Shown: positions 1 to 8,571, numbered from the stretch's first letter. The stretch: 64,000 nucleotides of DNA from Streptomyces mesophilus (GCF_011044995.1 NZ_JAAKZW010000005.1:62001-126000); one strand, 5' to 3'. Program-made: numbers and translations. Notes: generated from the letters alone by a model not told the origin.

Positions 1-31
1 GGCCCGGTTCTTCGCCCGGCACCTGAAGTAG
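1..31 (+). CDS. 3' end of an unidentified gene (partial)
   Basis: One frame reads into the window from the left and ends at TAG 29-31, giving the tail ARFFARHLK. It is followed at once by a strong hairpin, as expected for a gene end. Nine residues are too few to name a family. The frame is inferred only from its basic, helix-like ending and the terminator behind it. Confidence 0.35.
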   Translation, partial: ARFFARHLK

Positions 32-76
32 GGCCGGGGCCGCTAAGCGGGCCACACCAGGACATCGTCGGTCGGA

Positions 77-106
77 GCGTCCGGCGCCGGTCACGGCGCC
101 GGACGC
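77..106. terminator. Hairpin terminator between convergent genes
   Basis: A perfect 13-bp inverted repeat (arms GCGTCCGGCGCCG at 77-89 and its complement at 94-106) with a 4-nt GTCA loop. It lies between the + strand gene ending at 31 and the - strand gene ending at 141, so it can end transcription from both sides. There is no T-tract, which is usual for Streptomyces. Confidence 0.75.
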
Positions 107-140
107 AAGGCACCAGTCAGGTCTCGGAGTTCAAGCCCCG

Positions 141-1232
141 TCAGGCCCCGGAGTTGAGGCGGAACGTGCTCAGCACCGCCTTGTGGTCGCTCGGCCAGGT
201 CCAGGTCGGCTCCCAGAAGGGGTCGCGGCCGGTTTCCTCGACGCGCTCGTTGCGCACGATCGTCGTCGAGGGGCCGACGACGACGCTGTCGAGGAGGCGG
301 ATGCGGCGGTCCGGGTGGTAGTAGACGAAGTCGATACGGTCGCGTTCGTCGGCCTTCGGGGCCCAGGTCAACTCGCCCGTGTCGGCGCCCGGGTTGTCGC
401 TCGGCCAGGTGAAGCCCGGGGTGCGTACGGGATCGGGGTGGATCTCGCGGTACGTGTCGCGGAAGCCGGCGTCCTCGATGGCCCTCGTCGTCGACCAGTC
501 GACAACGGTGCCGTTGTGGTCGAAGAGGTTGCGGGTGCGCCGGGTCCAGTCGCGGAACGACGGCTCGTTGAAGTCACCGCCCAGGATGGCGAGTCGGCCT
601 CGACGGCGTTCGGCCGCCGCGTCGGCGAGCATCGTCTTCGTGACCGCCGTACGGCCGGAGGCCTCGTTGAGGCGCGTGATCAGGTCGACGTCGGTGATCG
701 GTCCGGTGGGAATCTCGTCCCAGCCGTATTCGGAGGTCTCCAAGGGCGCGGGCGTGCCGCCTCCGTAGCCGCGCGGCAGGTAGTTGACGTAGTAGCGGTA
801 TTCGAGATGGCCCGAGTAGACGGCGATCTCGGTGCCGTCGACGGATATCACGGCCTTCGACCAGGAGGGGAAGGAGGCGCGGTCGACGATCGGGTAGCGG
901 GAAATCACCGCCGGATCGGTCGGGTTGGCATTGTCGTAGAAGGTCAGTCCGCGCTCGGCGAGGTCGGCGAGCAGGTCGGCCACCCGCTGCGGGTTGGACT
1001 CGCTCAGCAGGACCACGTCCGGGCGTACCGCAGCAACGGTGTCGGCGATTCCGGCCCGTCCGCCGTCCACTCTGCTGCCACCGAGCCAGATGTTGAACTG
1101 CAGCACTTTCAGAGTGCGGCGCGCGGGCCGTTGAGTCACCTCGGCTGCCTCCGCCACACCGGCGCCGATAAGTCCCGCGCCGACGGTGGCACCTGCCATA
1201 CCCAGTAGTTCACGACGTCCGACCCTGCCCAT
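141..1232 (-). CDS. Tat-exported endonuclease/exonuclease/phosphatase-family protein
   Basis: The 363-residue protein has the fold of Mg2+-dependent phosphodiesterases (DNase I, sphingomyelinase and inositol phosphatase group). Visible motifs are QFNIW near residue 46, an acidic LLSES strand, GGDFNEPS in the middle, RIDFVYY, and the C-terminal WPSDHKAVL with the catalytic Asp-His pair. The N-terminus has RRELL followed by a hydrophobic stretch and an Ala-rich cleavage region, which suggests Tat export. GGAGGTC lies just upstream of the ATG. The substrate cannot be told from sequence; an extracellular phosphodiester or nucleic acid is likely. It is transcribed alone or after the small membrane-protein gene 138 bp upstream. 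Confidence 0.85.
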   Translation of the reverse strand: MGRVGRRELLGMAGATVGAGLIGAGVAEAAEVTQRPARRTLKVLQFNIWLGGSRVDGGRAGIADTVAAVRPDVVLLSESNPQRVADLLADLAERGLTFYDNANPTDPAVISRYPIVDRASFPSWSKAVISVDGTEIAVYSGHLEYRYYVNYLPRGYGGGTPAPLETSEYGWDEIPTGPITDVDLITRLNEASGRTAVTKTMLADAAAERRRGRLAILGGDFNEPSFRDWTRRTRNLFDHNGTVVDWSTTRAIEDAGFRDTYREIHPDPVRTPGFTWPSDNPGADTGELTWAPKADERDRIDFVYYHPDRRIRLLDSVVVGPSTTIVRNERVEETGRDPFWEPTWTWPSDHKAVLSTFRLNSGA

Positions 1233-1370
1233 GCGACCTCCATCGATTGCATACGTACGTACGGCCCGCGCAGTGAAGTCGCAGGCCGCACGTAGTGTCG
1301 AGGGCCATTCAAGACGGAAGGTGAACGCCGGGAGAAGATCCAGGAGTGCGCGGACTGCGATTGCCGGCTC

Positions 1371-1733
1371 TCAGAATCCCGGGGCGGGGAGGAAGTTCGG
1401 CCACCACGGGGGCACTCCGCTGGGGCACGCCGGTGTGGCGCCCTCCCAGAAGATCGAGATGACGCACCAGACAAGACCGATGAGCGTCACCACGAGGGCC
1501 CCGGCATGGAGACGTGGGCGGTCGCCGAGCAGGGCGCCCACCGCAACCCAGGCCAGCAGCAGGACCGACCACAACCCCGGGATGAACATCCACAGCAGGA
1601 AGCCGCTGTTGGCCGCGTTGTTCACTCCCACGTCACAGGCGTTCCAAGCCCGTCCCAGGAACATGGCGGTGACCACGGCAAGAGTCAGCCCCACCGCCAT
1701 CCCGAGCAATCCGTGCAGCCGCCGCCCCGCCAC
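1371..1733 (-). CDS. Small integral membrane protein, unknown function
   Basis: A 120-residue protein with three hydrophobic segments (about residues 8-27, 42-70 and 77-97) and short polar loops. It starts at GTG 1731-1733 with GGGGGAGA directly upstream. It carries two Cys in outer loops (NACDV and TPACPS), which could form a disulfide outside the membrane. I do not recognise a family. It lies 115 bp downstream of the histidine kinase gene on the same strand, so it may be the last gene of that operon, but nothing proves a shared role. Confidence 0.7.
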   Translation of the reverse strand: MAGRRLHGLLGMAVGLTLAVVTAMFLGRAWNACDVGVNNAANSGFLLWMFIPGLWSVLLLAWVAVGALLGDRPRLHAGALVVTLIGLVWCVISIFWEGATPACPSGVPPWWPNFLPAPGF

Positions 1734-1848
1734 AGCCTCTCCCCCGTTCGTCCAACCGCGCCTCGGCCACGAGCGATCGGGCTCACGTTCCTGGCTACGT
1801 ATCGGATACGAAGGCTAGCGACGGGAGCCTGAGGCGTGCCGTGCCGGC

Positions 1849-3315
1849 TCACTCCCCCGCGTACAACGGCAGCAGCACCCTGAACGTCGCCCCCCGTCCC
1901 GGCGCCGTACGGACCTCGACCCGGCCGCCGTGGCCGCGTACGAGGGAGTCCACGATGGCCAGGCCCAGGCCCGCTCCCCCGCCGGTGGCGCGGGCGCGGG
2001 ACGTGTCGCCGCGGTAGAAGCGGTCGAAGACGCGCTCGGACTGAGCGGCGGTCATGCCCGGGCCCTCGTCCTCGAACTCCAGGACCGCGAAGGCGCCTTG
2101 GGTGCCGACGCCGATCCGTACCGCGGTGCCGGGGGGCGTGTGGGCGACGGCGTTGCCGACGAGGTTGGAGGTGACCTGGCGCAGCCGCGCCTCGTCGCCG
2201 AGGACCGGTGCGCCGCCGGGCGGGCCGCCGTCGGGACCGGTGAGCGTGACCGTACGTCCGGGGTCGAGGGCGCGCAGGTCGTGCAGGGCGTCGGCTGCCA
2301 GGGTGCGCAGATCCATAGGGGTGAGGTGGAGGGGCAGCCCGGTGTCGGCGGACCGGTCGTCCAGGCGGGCCAACAGGAGAAGTTCTTCGACGAGTTGGAC
2401 GAGACGGCCCGCTTCGCCTTCGATGCGGCTCATGGAGGCGTCGACATCGGAGCGCTCGGGCATGCCGCCCATCCGGTACAGCTCGGTGAAACCCTTGATA
2501 CCGGCCAGGGGCGTGCGCAGTTCGTGGCTGATGTCGGCGATGAAGCGGCGCATACGCTGCTCGGCGTCGGCGCGTGCGGCATCGCCGGCTTCGATACGGT
2601 CGAGCATCCCGTTGAGCGCCGCGGACAGGCGCCCCAATTCGGTGCCCGAACCCGCGAGTTCGGGGACACGGCGCGTCAGGTCGCCGGAGGCGATGGCGGC
2701 CGCGGTCGTCTCGATCCGGCGCAGCGGACGCAGCCCTGCGCGTACGGCGAACCAGCCGGCGAGGCCGAGGGCGGTCAGTACGATGCCGTCGATCAGCAGG
2801 ACGCGTCGGGTGAGGCCGTGCATGGCGGCGTCGACATCGGCGCGCGAACCTGCCGCGACCACGCTGCCGGAGCCCTCGCCGGCCGGGCGCGGGAGAGCCA
2901 CGACGCGCCATTCGCGGCCGTCGTCGGAGCGGGCGTCGAACGGTTCGCCGCCGCGTGCGGCCACCTCGGCCGTGTCGAGGGCGGGGAGTTCGGGCGGGTC
3001 GTCCGCTCCGGGGCGGATCAGCCAGGTGACCGCTCCGTCGGGAGCCGCGTCCGCCACGTACATGTCCTTCATGAGTTCCTGCTCGACGGCGTCGCGCACC
3101 TGAGGGGCCTCGTCCCCGACCTCGTCCGGCAGCGCCGGCAGCCGGGCCGCGACGGCGGCGACCGAGGCCACGCGTTCGTCGAGCTGCTCGAGGAGGTCGC
3201 GCTGGAGCTGGTCGACCAGCAATCCGGTGCTGGCCAGCAGGGCGGCGATCAGCAGCGCGAGGGTGAGCGCGAGGAGCCGGGCCCGCAGGGACAGTCCCCT
3301 GCCCAGGCGCTTCAC
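1849..3315 (-). CDS. Two-component sensor histidine kinase
   Basis: A 488-residue membrane kinase. TM1 lies at about residues 10-35, an extracellular sensor region of about 135 residues follows, TM2 is near 171-190, then a HAMP linker. The H-box DISHELRTPL puts the phosphorylated His at 264. The ATPase core shows the N-box (TSNLVGNAVAH), the G1 box DEGPGM and a GGGAGLGLAIV G2 box. It starts with GTG, and this codon overlaps the stop of the response regulator as GTGA, so the two are translationally coupled. It phosphorylates the regulator encoded at 3312-4001. The sensed signal is unknown; the neighbouring ABC exporter suggests a membrane-active compound or envelope stress. Confidence 0.95.
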   Translation of the reverse strand: MKRLGRGLSLRARLLALTLALLIAALLASTGLLVDQLQRDLLEQLDERVASVAAVAARLPALPDEVGDEAPQVRDAVEQELMKDMYVADAAPDGAVTWLIRPGADDPPELPALDTAEVAARGGEPFDARSDDGREWRVVALPRPAGEGSGSVVAAGSRADVDAAMHGLTRRVLLIDGIVLTALGLAGWFAVRAGLRPLRRIETTAAAIASGDLTRRVPELAGSGTELGRLSAALNGMLDRIEAGDAARADAEQRMRRFIADISHELRTPLAGIKGFTELYRMGGMPERSDVDASMSRIEGEAGRLVQLVEELLLLARLDDRSADTGLPLHLTPMDLRTLAADALHDLRALDPGRTVTLTGPDGGPPGGAPVLGDEARLRQVTSNLVGNAVAHTPPGTAVRIGVGTQGAFAVLEFEDEGPGMTAAQSERVFDRFYRGDTSRARATGGGAGLGLAIVDSLVRGHGGRVEVRTAPGRGATFRVLLPLYAGE

Positions 3316-4001
3316 GGCTGCGGCCTGCGCAGCACGTAGCCGGTGCCGCGGACGGTGTGGATGAGCTTGGGCTCGGTGTCGTCGACTTTGCGCCGCAGAT
3401 AGCTGACGTACGAGGCGACGATGCTGTCGTCGCCGCCGAAGTCGTAGTGCCAGACGAGGTCCAGGAGCTGTTCCTTGGACAGGACTTGGCCCGCGTGTTC
3501 CATGAGCACTTTCAGGAGGCTGAACTCGGTCGGCGACAGCGCGATGCCCGCTCCCCCGCGGGTCACCTGGTGGCTGTCCGGGTCGAGCACGAGGTCGCCG
3601 ACGACGAGCCGGCCGTCGGGCCGTGCTCCGCTCGTACGCCGCAGGATGGCGCGGATGCGCAGGATCAGCTCCTCCAGGTTGAACGGCTTGGTGACGTAGT
3701 CGTCGCCGCCCGCCGTCAGGCCGCTGATCCGGTCCTCGGCCGCGTCACGGGCTGTCAGGAACAGCACCGGTGGCGGGCCGTCGGCGTGCAGCGCCTTGAG
3801 TCTGCGGACGACTTCGAAGCCGTCGAAGTCCGGCAGCATCACGTCGAGAACGATCAGGTCGGGCCGGTCCTGCCGCACCGCGCTCAGCGCCTCGCCGCCC
3901 GTGGTGACCGCGCGCACCTCGAAGCCGGTCAGGCGCAGGCTCGCGGAGAGCAGTTCGCGCAGGGTGGGATCGTCCTCTACCACGAGGAGCTGTTCCGCCA
4001 T
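3312..4001 (-). CDS. OmpR/PhoB-type response regulator
   Basis: A 229-residue two-domain regulator. The receiver domain has the acidic pair VVEDD at residues 7-11, phospho-acceptor Asp53 in VLDVMLP and Lys105 in VTKPF. The C-terminal winged-helix domain ends in the usual HTVRGTGYVLR hairpin. The frame stays open far upstream through the permease gene, but the family start at MAEQLLVVEDD (4001) is clear. It lies 74 bp behind the ABC permease gene and overlaps the kinase by 4 bp. The gene order (ATPase, permease, regulator, kinase) suggests that it controls its own operon, including the exporter. Confidence 0.95.
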   Translation of the reverse strand: MAEQLLVVEDDPTLRELLSASLRLTGFEVRAVTTGGEALSAVRQDRPDLIVLDVMLPDFDGFEVVRRLKALHADGPPPVLFLTARDAAEDRISGLTAGGDDYVTKPFNLEELILRIRAILRRTSGARPDGRLVVGDLVLDPDSHQVTRGGAGIALSPTEFSLLKVLMEHAGQVLSKEQLLDLVWHYDFGGDDSIVASYVSYLRRKVDDTEPKLIHTVRGTGYVLRRPQP

Positions 4002-4075
4002 CGTCGTATCACCGCCTTGCCGGTCCACTGGCTTGCCCGGGCCGTTGTCCGATCCCCGGTCGCTGCTCGATCTTC

Positions 4076-4927
4076 CTACGCGTCGCGCCTGCGGAAGGTG
4101 AGGAACGCGGCCACGAGCAGCACCGCGACGCATCCCGCCATCACCGCCAGACCCGGCCACGGGCCGAGAAGCGCCGGGTCGCGGTACGCGGTGACGATCT
4201 GTCCCCCGGCCGACGGCGGCCAGTACGTGGCCGTCCAGTCGGCGAGCGGGCCCGGCAGGGCCGGACCGAACGCGGGGACGATCAGCATGGTCGCGAACAT
4301 CGTGGTGACGGTGGCGGTGGTGCTGCGGATCAGGGTGCCCACCGCGAAGCCGAGCAGCGCCGCGAGGGTGAGATACAGGGCGCCGCCGAACACGGCACGC
4401 AGTGCTTGAGGATCGGACAGGGTCGCGTACGGGGCTCCGGCGCTCTCGAGCGCCGACTGCCCGACGGCGAAGCCGACCACCATGGTGGCCAGGCCCGCCC
4501 CGTACGCCATCACGGCGAGGACGACCGCCTTCGCCGCGAGCACCCGGCCGCGGTGGGGTACGGCGGTGAGGGTGCTCACGATGGTGCGGCTGCCGTACTC
4601 GGCGGTGACGACCAGGCCGCCGAGCAGGGCGAGCGTGACCTGGGCCAGCATGTAGCCCTTGAGACTGGTGGCGAGGGGGTCGAAGACCGCCTGGTCCGCG
4701 GCCTGCATTGTGGCGTATTCGTCGCCGGCCGAGGCGCCGTTGAGGGAGGCGAGGCCGACTCCGATCACGAGCGTGCCGAGGATGACCCACAGCGTGGAGC
4801 GCATCGTGCGGATCTTGATCCACTCGGCGTGAAGGCTGTGCCGGAAGGTCGCCTTCTTCGGTTCGGCGGTGTCCGGGAGCGGACGGCCGGGTGCGGTGCG
4901 GCGGGTGATCACGCTGGTGAGACTCAT
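4076..4927 (-). CDS. ABC-2 type transporter permease
   Basis: A 283-residue membrane protein with an N-terminal cytosolic stretch and about six hydrophobic segments. It has the ABC-2 hallmark start FRHSLHAEWIKIRTMRSTLW (residues 28-47) and the EYGSRTIVSTLTAVPHR segment typical of Streptomyces ABC-2 permeases. It ends in FLTFRRRDA. Its ATG shares one base with the TGA of the ATPase gene, so the pair is co-translated. It is the membrane half of the exporter with the protein at 4927-5865. Relatives move antibiotics, lipids or peptides; this substrate is unknown. Confidence 0.92.
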   Translation of the reverse strand: MSLTSVITRRTAPGRPLPDTAEPKKATFRHSLHAEWIKIRTMRSTLWVILGTLVIGVGLASLNGASAGDEYATMQAADQAVFDPLATSLKGYMLAQVTLALLGGLVVTAEYGSRTIVSTLTAVPHRGRVLAAKAVVLAVMAYGAGLATMVVGFAVGQSALESAGAPYATLSDPQALRAVFGGALYLTLAALLGFAVGTLIRSTTATVTTMFATMLIVPAFGPALPGPLADWTATYWPPSAGGQIVTAYRDPALLGPWPGLAVMAGCVAVLLVAAFLTFRRRDA

Positions 4928-5865
4928 CAGGCGGCTTCCTTGTCCGTTGCCGTGGCCGTTTCCTTTTCAGCGGCGTACTCGGTGCTGTCATGGGTGAGGC
5001 GCATGAAGGCCTCCTCCAGGGAGGTCCTGCGCGGGGCGAGCTCATGGAGTTCCACACCGCGGGCAGCAGCCAGCGCGCCGATCGCGGGGGCGGCAAGACC
5101 GGTGACCACGAGGGCGTCACCGTCGCGGTGCACAGCCGCGCCCTCGGCCTCGAGCCGGCCGGCGAACTCGGGCGCCTGGGGGCTGCGCAGGACCACTTCC
5201 CGCAGGGAGTTGGCCTCGATGAACGCGGCCATGGAGGTGTCGGCGATCAGCCGGCCCCGGCCGATGACGACCAGGTGGTCGACGGTGAGTTCGACCTCGC
5301 CCATCAAGTGGCTGGACACCATGACCGCGCGTCCTTCGGCGGCCATCCGGCGCATCAACCCCCGGATCCAGACGATGCCTTCGGGGTCAAGGCCGTTCAG
5401 CGGTTCGTCGAGCACGAGCACCGGCGGATCGCCGAGCAGGGCCGCGGCGATACCGAGGCGCTGCTTCATGCCCAGGGAGTACGTACCGGCCGGGCGGCGC
5501 GCGACGGAGCCGAGGCCCACCTCGTCGAGCACCGCGTGGACGCGGCGCCGCGGCAGCCCGTTGCCGGCGGCGAGCGCGAGGAGGTGGTGGTACGCGCTGC
5601 GGCTCGGCAGCAGCGCTCCGGCGTCGAGCAGCGAGCCGACGGCCTTGAGCGGTACGGAGTGGGCCGCGGCCGCGCGGCCGCCGATGGTGGCGGTGCCCGC
5701 GGTCGGGGCGTCGAGCCCGAGGATCATCCGCATCGTGGTCGACTTCCCCGCGCCGTTCGGCCCGAGGAAACCGGTGACCTCACCCGGAAGCACGCCGAAA
5801 CTCAGCGAGTCGACGGCCGTCACCTCGCCATAGCGCTTGGTCAGCCCGCGAACCTCGATCATCAC
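4927..5865 (-). CDS. ABC transporter ATP-binding protein
   Basis: A 312-residue ATPase of the drug/lipid exporter group (DrrA/CcmA-like). It has Walker A GPNGAGKST at residues 35-43, signature YSLGMKQRLGIA, Walker B PVLVLDEPLNGLDP and the switch His in VSSHLM. The C-terminal extension of about 90 residues is usual for this group. GGGAGA lies before the ATGATG start; I take the first ATG. It heads a four-gene - strand operon with the permease, response regulator and kinase. The 174 bp up to the next gene (5866-6039) should hold the promoter, but I see no clear operator there. Confidence 0.94.
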   Translation of the reverse strand: MMIEVRGLTKRYGEVTAVDSLSFGVLPGEVTGFLGPNGAGKSTTMRMILGLDAPTAGTATIGGRAAAAHSVPLKAVGSLLDAGALLPSRSAYHHLLALAAGNGLPRRRVHAVLDEVGLGSVARRPAGTYSLGMKQRLGIAAALLGDPPVLVLDEPLNGLDPEGIVWIRGLMRRMAAEGRAVMVSSHLMGEVELTVDHLVVIGRGRLIADTSMAAFIEANSLREVVLRSPQAPEFAGRLEAEGAAVHRDGDALVVTGLAAPAIGALAAARGVELHELAPRRTSLEEAFMRLTHDSTEYAAEKETATATDKEAA

Positions 5866-6039
5866 GTCTCCCGAAGGGTTGCCGGTCGGTGCACACCGTG
5901 GTGGTGCGTCCGGGAGACAGGTTCACCGGGCTGTCTGGGAGCGGGATGGGAGTTTCTGGGAGTTCCGTGTGAGTCGTGGGCGCGTCTGTGCAGGTGGGAC
6001 GCTCGCGGCCGGTTTCAGCCCGCGCCCGGCGGGCCGGAC

Positions 6040-6762
6040 TCACATGGAACGCGCACCGCCCACATCAGCGGTCACGACCATCGGCGTACGGGCATCCGCC
6101 TCGGCGAGCGCCCGCCCGTCCGGCGCCCACAGCGCGGCGCCGCCGCAGCCGGTCCAAGGGCCGGCCGCTCCCACGTGGTTGGCGAGCACGACGTACAGGC
6201 CGGCACCGCGGGCGATGCCCGGGTACACGGTGGCCCGTTCATGGACGCCGTCGCCGGTGCCGTACAGCGAACTGGCCAGATGTACGTCACAGCCGTCGGT
6301 GGCGCAGCGCGAGGTGAGCGCGTCGAAGTGGTTGTCGTAGCAGGTCGCGAGCGCGAACCGCAGCCCGCCGTAGGTGAAGCGCCCATCGCGCCGGCCTGCC
6401 GCGAAGACGTCCTGCTCGTGCTCGAAGAGGTGCTGTTTGCGGTACGTGGTGATCAGTTCGCCGTCCGGTCCGTACACGAAGGTCTCGATCGCGGGGCGCG
6501 GGCCGTCCGTCGGGGCGGCGCCGTTGACGACCGTGGCGATTCCGGTCGTACGCAGCGCGTCCAGGCGCGGGTCGTCGGGCCGGGTCAGCAGGTCGGGGTC
6601 CTTGCCGATCGCTTCCATCTCGTAGCCGGTGAGGGCCAGTTCGGGGAACACGATCAGTTCGGCGCCCCGCGCGCGGGCCTGGGCGGCCTGGCCGACCATG
6701 GTGCGGACGTTGGCGGGGATGTCCGCGGGTGCGCAGGTGAACTGGGCGGCAGCGATCTTCAT
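6040..6762 (-). CDS. Carbon-nitrogen hydrolase (nitrilase superfamily)
   Basis: A 240-residue single-domain amidase-type enzyme. The full Glu-Lys-Cys triad is visible: Glu41 in FPELALTGYE, Lys109 in YRKQHLF and Cys141 in ATCYDNHF. It should cleave a C-N bond of a small amide or carbamoyl compound in the cytoplasm. The length is slightly below the usual 260-280 residues, but no motif is missing. Its start faces the TetR gene at 6880 across a 117-bp gap that holds operator-like repeats, so it may be under that regulator. Confidence 0.9.
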   Translation of the reverse strand: MKIAAAQFTCAPADIPANVRTMVGQAAQARARGAELIVFPELALTGYEMEAIGKDPDLLTRPDDPRLDALRTTGIATVVNGAAPTDGPRPAIETFVYGPDGELITTYRKQHLFEHEQDVFAAGRRDGRFTYGGLRFALATCYDNHFDALTSRCATDGCDVHLASSLYGTGDGVHERATVYPGIARGAGLYVVLANHVGAAGPWTGCGGAALWAPDGRALAEADARTPMVVTADVGGARSM

Positions 6763-6807
6763 CGGGCCAGGATCTCAGGCGCCGGCCGCATCAATTAATG
6801 AACGGGC

Positions 6808-6857
6808 ATTTACAAACGAGTACCGAGGAGCTAGTTTACGAATAGGCATTCACAAAC
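6808..6857. promoter_or_regulatory. Operator-like repeats for the divergent TetR gene
   Basis: Three related 10-mers lie between the nitrilase and TetR genes: ATTTACAAAC (6808-6817), GTTTACGAAT (6834-6843, inverted) and ATTCACAAAC (6848-6857). The last two form a 24-bp imperfect palindrome with a 4-nt centre. Position and symmetry fit an autoregulatory TetR operator. The region is strikingly AT-rich for this genome. Confidence 0.6.
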
Positions 6858-6879
6858 AGTCCGACGGACGGAGCGCGGC

Positions 6880-7464
6880 ATGGCCCGACCCCGTACCACC
6901 AGCGACGAAGCGATCCTTGCTGCCGCCGCGCGCGCTGTGGGCCGGCGCGGACCCGCTGGGCTGACGCTCGCCTCGGTGGCCGAAGAGGCCGGACTTGCGC
7001 CGGCCACTTTGGTGCAGCGCTTCGGGTCCAAGCGCAACCTGCTGCTCGCCCTGGCCCGCCAGGGGCCGGCCCACACCGGCGCGGTGTACGACCACGCCCG
7101 TCGTCAGCACGACGCGCCACTGGTCGCGCTGCATGCCGCGCTGAGTGATCTGGCCTCGGGCGTACAGACTCCCGAGGAGATGGCCGGTCACCTCGGGTTC
7201 CTCCAACTGGACCTGACCGACCCTGAGTTCCGTACGCACGCAGCCGCGCAGGCGCATCGGATGCGTACGGAGACGGCTGCATTGCTCGCGGACGCCGTCG
7301 CGGACCGCGATCTTGCCGCCGGCACCGACGTCGACGACCTCGCCCGCGGCGTCCAGATCACCTACAACGGCGCCCTGCTTCTGTGGGCCGTGGAGGGCGG
7401 CGACTCTCCAAAGGAGTTGCTCCGCAACGAACTCGACCGCCTGCTGCGCCCGCACCGCACATGA
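6880..7464 (+). CDS. TetR-family transcriptional regulator
   Basis: A 194-residue regulator. The N-terminal helix-turn-helix is clear (AILAAAARAVGRRG, then LTLASVAEEAGLAPATLVQRFGSKRNLL at about residues 28-56). The C-terminal ligand domain is all-helical. An SD-like GGAG lies about 8 nt before ATG 6880. It faces the nitrilase-type gene across the repeats at 6808-6857 and precedes a RibD-like reductase by 81 bp. Either neighbour may be a target. The ligand is unknown. Confidence 0.92.
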   Translation: MARPRTTSDEAILAAAARAVGRRGPAGLTLASVAEEAGLAPATLVQRFGSKRNLLLALARQGPAHTGAVYDHARRQHDAPLVALHAALSDLASGVQTPEEMAGHLGFLQLDLTDPEFRTHAAAQAHRMRTETAALLADAVADRDLAAGTDVDDLARGVQITYNGALLLWAVEGGDSPKELLRNELDRLLRPHRT

Positions 7465-7545
7465 CGACCGACCGCCCGGCCCCTGACGACCGACCGCACC
7501 GCACCTGACGTCCCACCACATCACCGACCCAGGAGGACGCTCACC

Positions 7546-8088
7546 ATGCCCAGCACCCACCCCTTCATCGTCTCCGTCTTCATCGGCACCAGCTTCGACG
7601 GCTTCATCGCACGCTCCGACGGCGACATCGGCTGGCTGAACAGCCGCGCCGAGGGCGCCGGCGACTATGGCTACGACGCATTCATGGCAGAGGTCGACAC
7701 CGTCGTGATGGGCCGTGCCACGTACGAGGTGGTCATCGGCTTCGGACCCGAGATGTGGCCCTTCGCCGGCAAGAACGTGCACGTGCTGAGCACCCGCCTC
7801 GATGCGGACGTCGACGAGCGCGTCACCGTCCACCGCACCTTCGACCAGCTGGTGACAGCGCTCACCGAGCGGGGTGCCAAGCGCGTGTACGCGGACGGCG
7901 GACAGCTGATCCAGACGTTCCTGCGCGCCGGCCTCGTGGACGACATCACCATCACCCGCGCCCCGGTCCTGATCGGCACCGGGCTCCCGCTCTTCGGACC
8001 GCTGGACGCCGATGTCGACCTCACCCATGACTCGACGCGCGTACTCGGCGCCGGCTTCACCCAGTCCACGTATCACGTGACCCGCTGA
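7546..8088 (+). CDS. Dihydrofolate reductase-family (RibD C-terminal-like) reductase
   Basis: A 180-residue protein of the RibD-C/DHFR-like fold. It begins with the typical FIGTSFDGFIARSDGDIGWL segment and continues with VDTVVMGRATYEVV, ADGGQLIQTFLRAGLVDDITITRAPVLIGTGLPLF. The family uses NAD(P)H to reduce small heterocycles; in single-domain paralogues like this one the substrate is usually unknown. An AGGAGG ribosome site lies 8-9 nt before ATG. It may be cotranscribed with the TetR gene upstream. Confidence 0.88.
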   Translation: MPSTHPFIVSVFIGTSFDGFIARSDGDIGWLNSRAEGAGDYGYDAFMAEVDTVVMGRATYEVVIGFGPEMWPFAGKNVHVLSTRLDADVDERVTVHRTFDQLVTALTERGAKRVYADGGQLIQTFLRAGLVDDITITRAPVLIGTGLPLFGPLDADVDLTHDSTRVLGAGFTQSTYHVTR

Positions 8089-8160
8089 CAGCAGATCGCC
8101 GGGCGCAGGGCGCCGGCCGCCGTGATCACCGCGCGGACCGGCGTCTGGCCTGCGGCCATG

Positions 8161-8492
8161 ATGAAGCCGATAGAACTCGTGATCTTCGACTGCGACGGCG
8201 TCCTGGTCGACACCGAACACCTCGCCGTACGCCTCCAGATCGCGCTCGGCGCGGAACTCGGCTGGCCGCTCACCGCAGACGATTCCTGCACGCCGCCCGT
8301 CGCATGGGTGTCGACCCGGCGGCGTGCGCGGTGGTCGAGGACAGCGGGCCGGGCGTCGCGGCGGCACGCGCGGCCGGGATGCGCGCCTTCGGGTACGCGG
8401 GAGGCCCGACCCCCGCCGAACGGCTCGCAGGCGCCGGCACCGTCGTCTTCGACGACATGCGCGAGCTGCCGGACCTGCTCGCCGTGCGGTGA
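8161..8492 (+). pseudogene. HAD-superfamily phosphatase, internally deleted and frameshifted
   Basis: The first 40 or so codons from ATG 8161 give a perfect HAD start (IELVIFDCDGVLVDTEHLA ... GWPLTAD). The frame then changes near 8280-8286. The other frame continues as FLHAARRMGVDPAACAVVED, then SGPGVAAARAAGM and a normal C-terminus ending at 8492. The middle 90-100 codons of the family (cap domain and motif II) are missing, and the joint is out of frame. The nucleophile Asp and the motif IV acids survive, but no single frame makes an enzyme. This is a decayed beta-phosphoglucomutase-type gene. Confidence 0.85.
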
Positions 8493-8571
8493 CGCTCGTC
8501 GGGGCCCCTGCCACTCCCCCAGCTTCGCCCCCTCGGAGCACAGCCGCCCGTACCCGCCGAGGAGAACAGCC

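Noticed and set aside
120..170. Possible tRNA end near GTTCAAGCCCC
   Set aside because: No acceptor stem, anticodon arm or CCA-proximal pairing could be drawn around it.
1252..1261. TACGTACGTA palindrome upstream of the phosphatase-like gene
   Set aside because: Short and low in complexity; such 10-mers occur by chance and no paired site was seen.
1798..1810. CGTATC-G-GATACG palindrome between kinase and membrane-protein genes
   Set aside because: Only 6-bp arms, and its position inside a probable operon gives no clear role.
1930..3339. Long open frame on the + strand opposite the histidine kinase gene
   Set aside because: High G+C content opens antisense frames. Its product is low-complexity and lacks domain motifs, while the - strand encodes a complete kinase.
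3312..5120. A single 602-residue protein reading from the ATPase gene through the permease into the response regulator
   Set aside because: The first part is an out-of-frame reading of the ABC genes. Only the last 229 residues have family similarity, starting at 4001.
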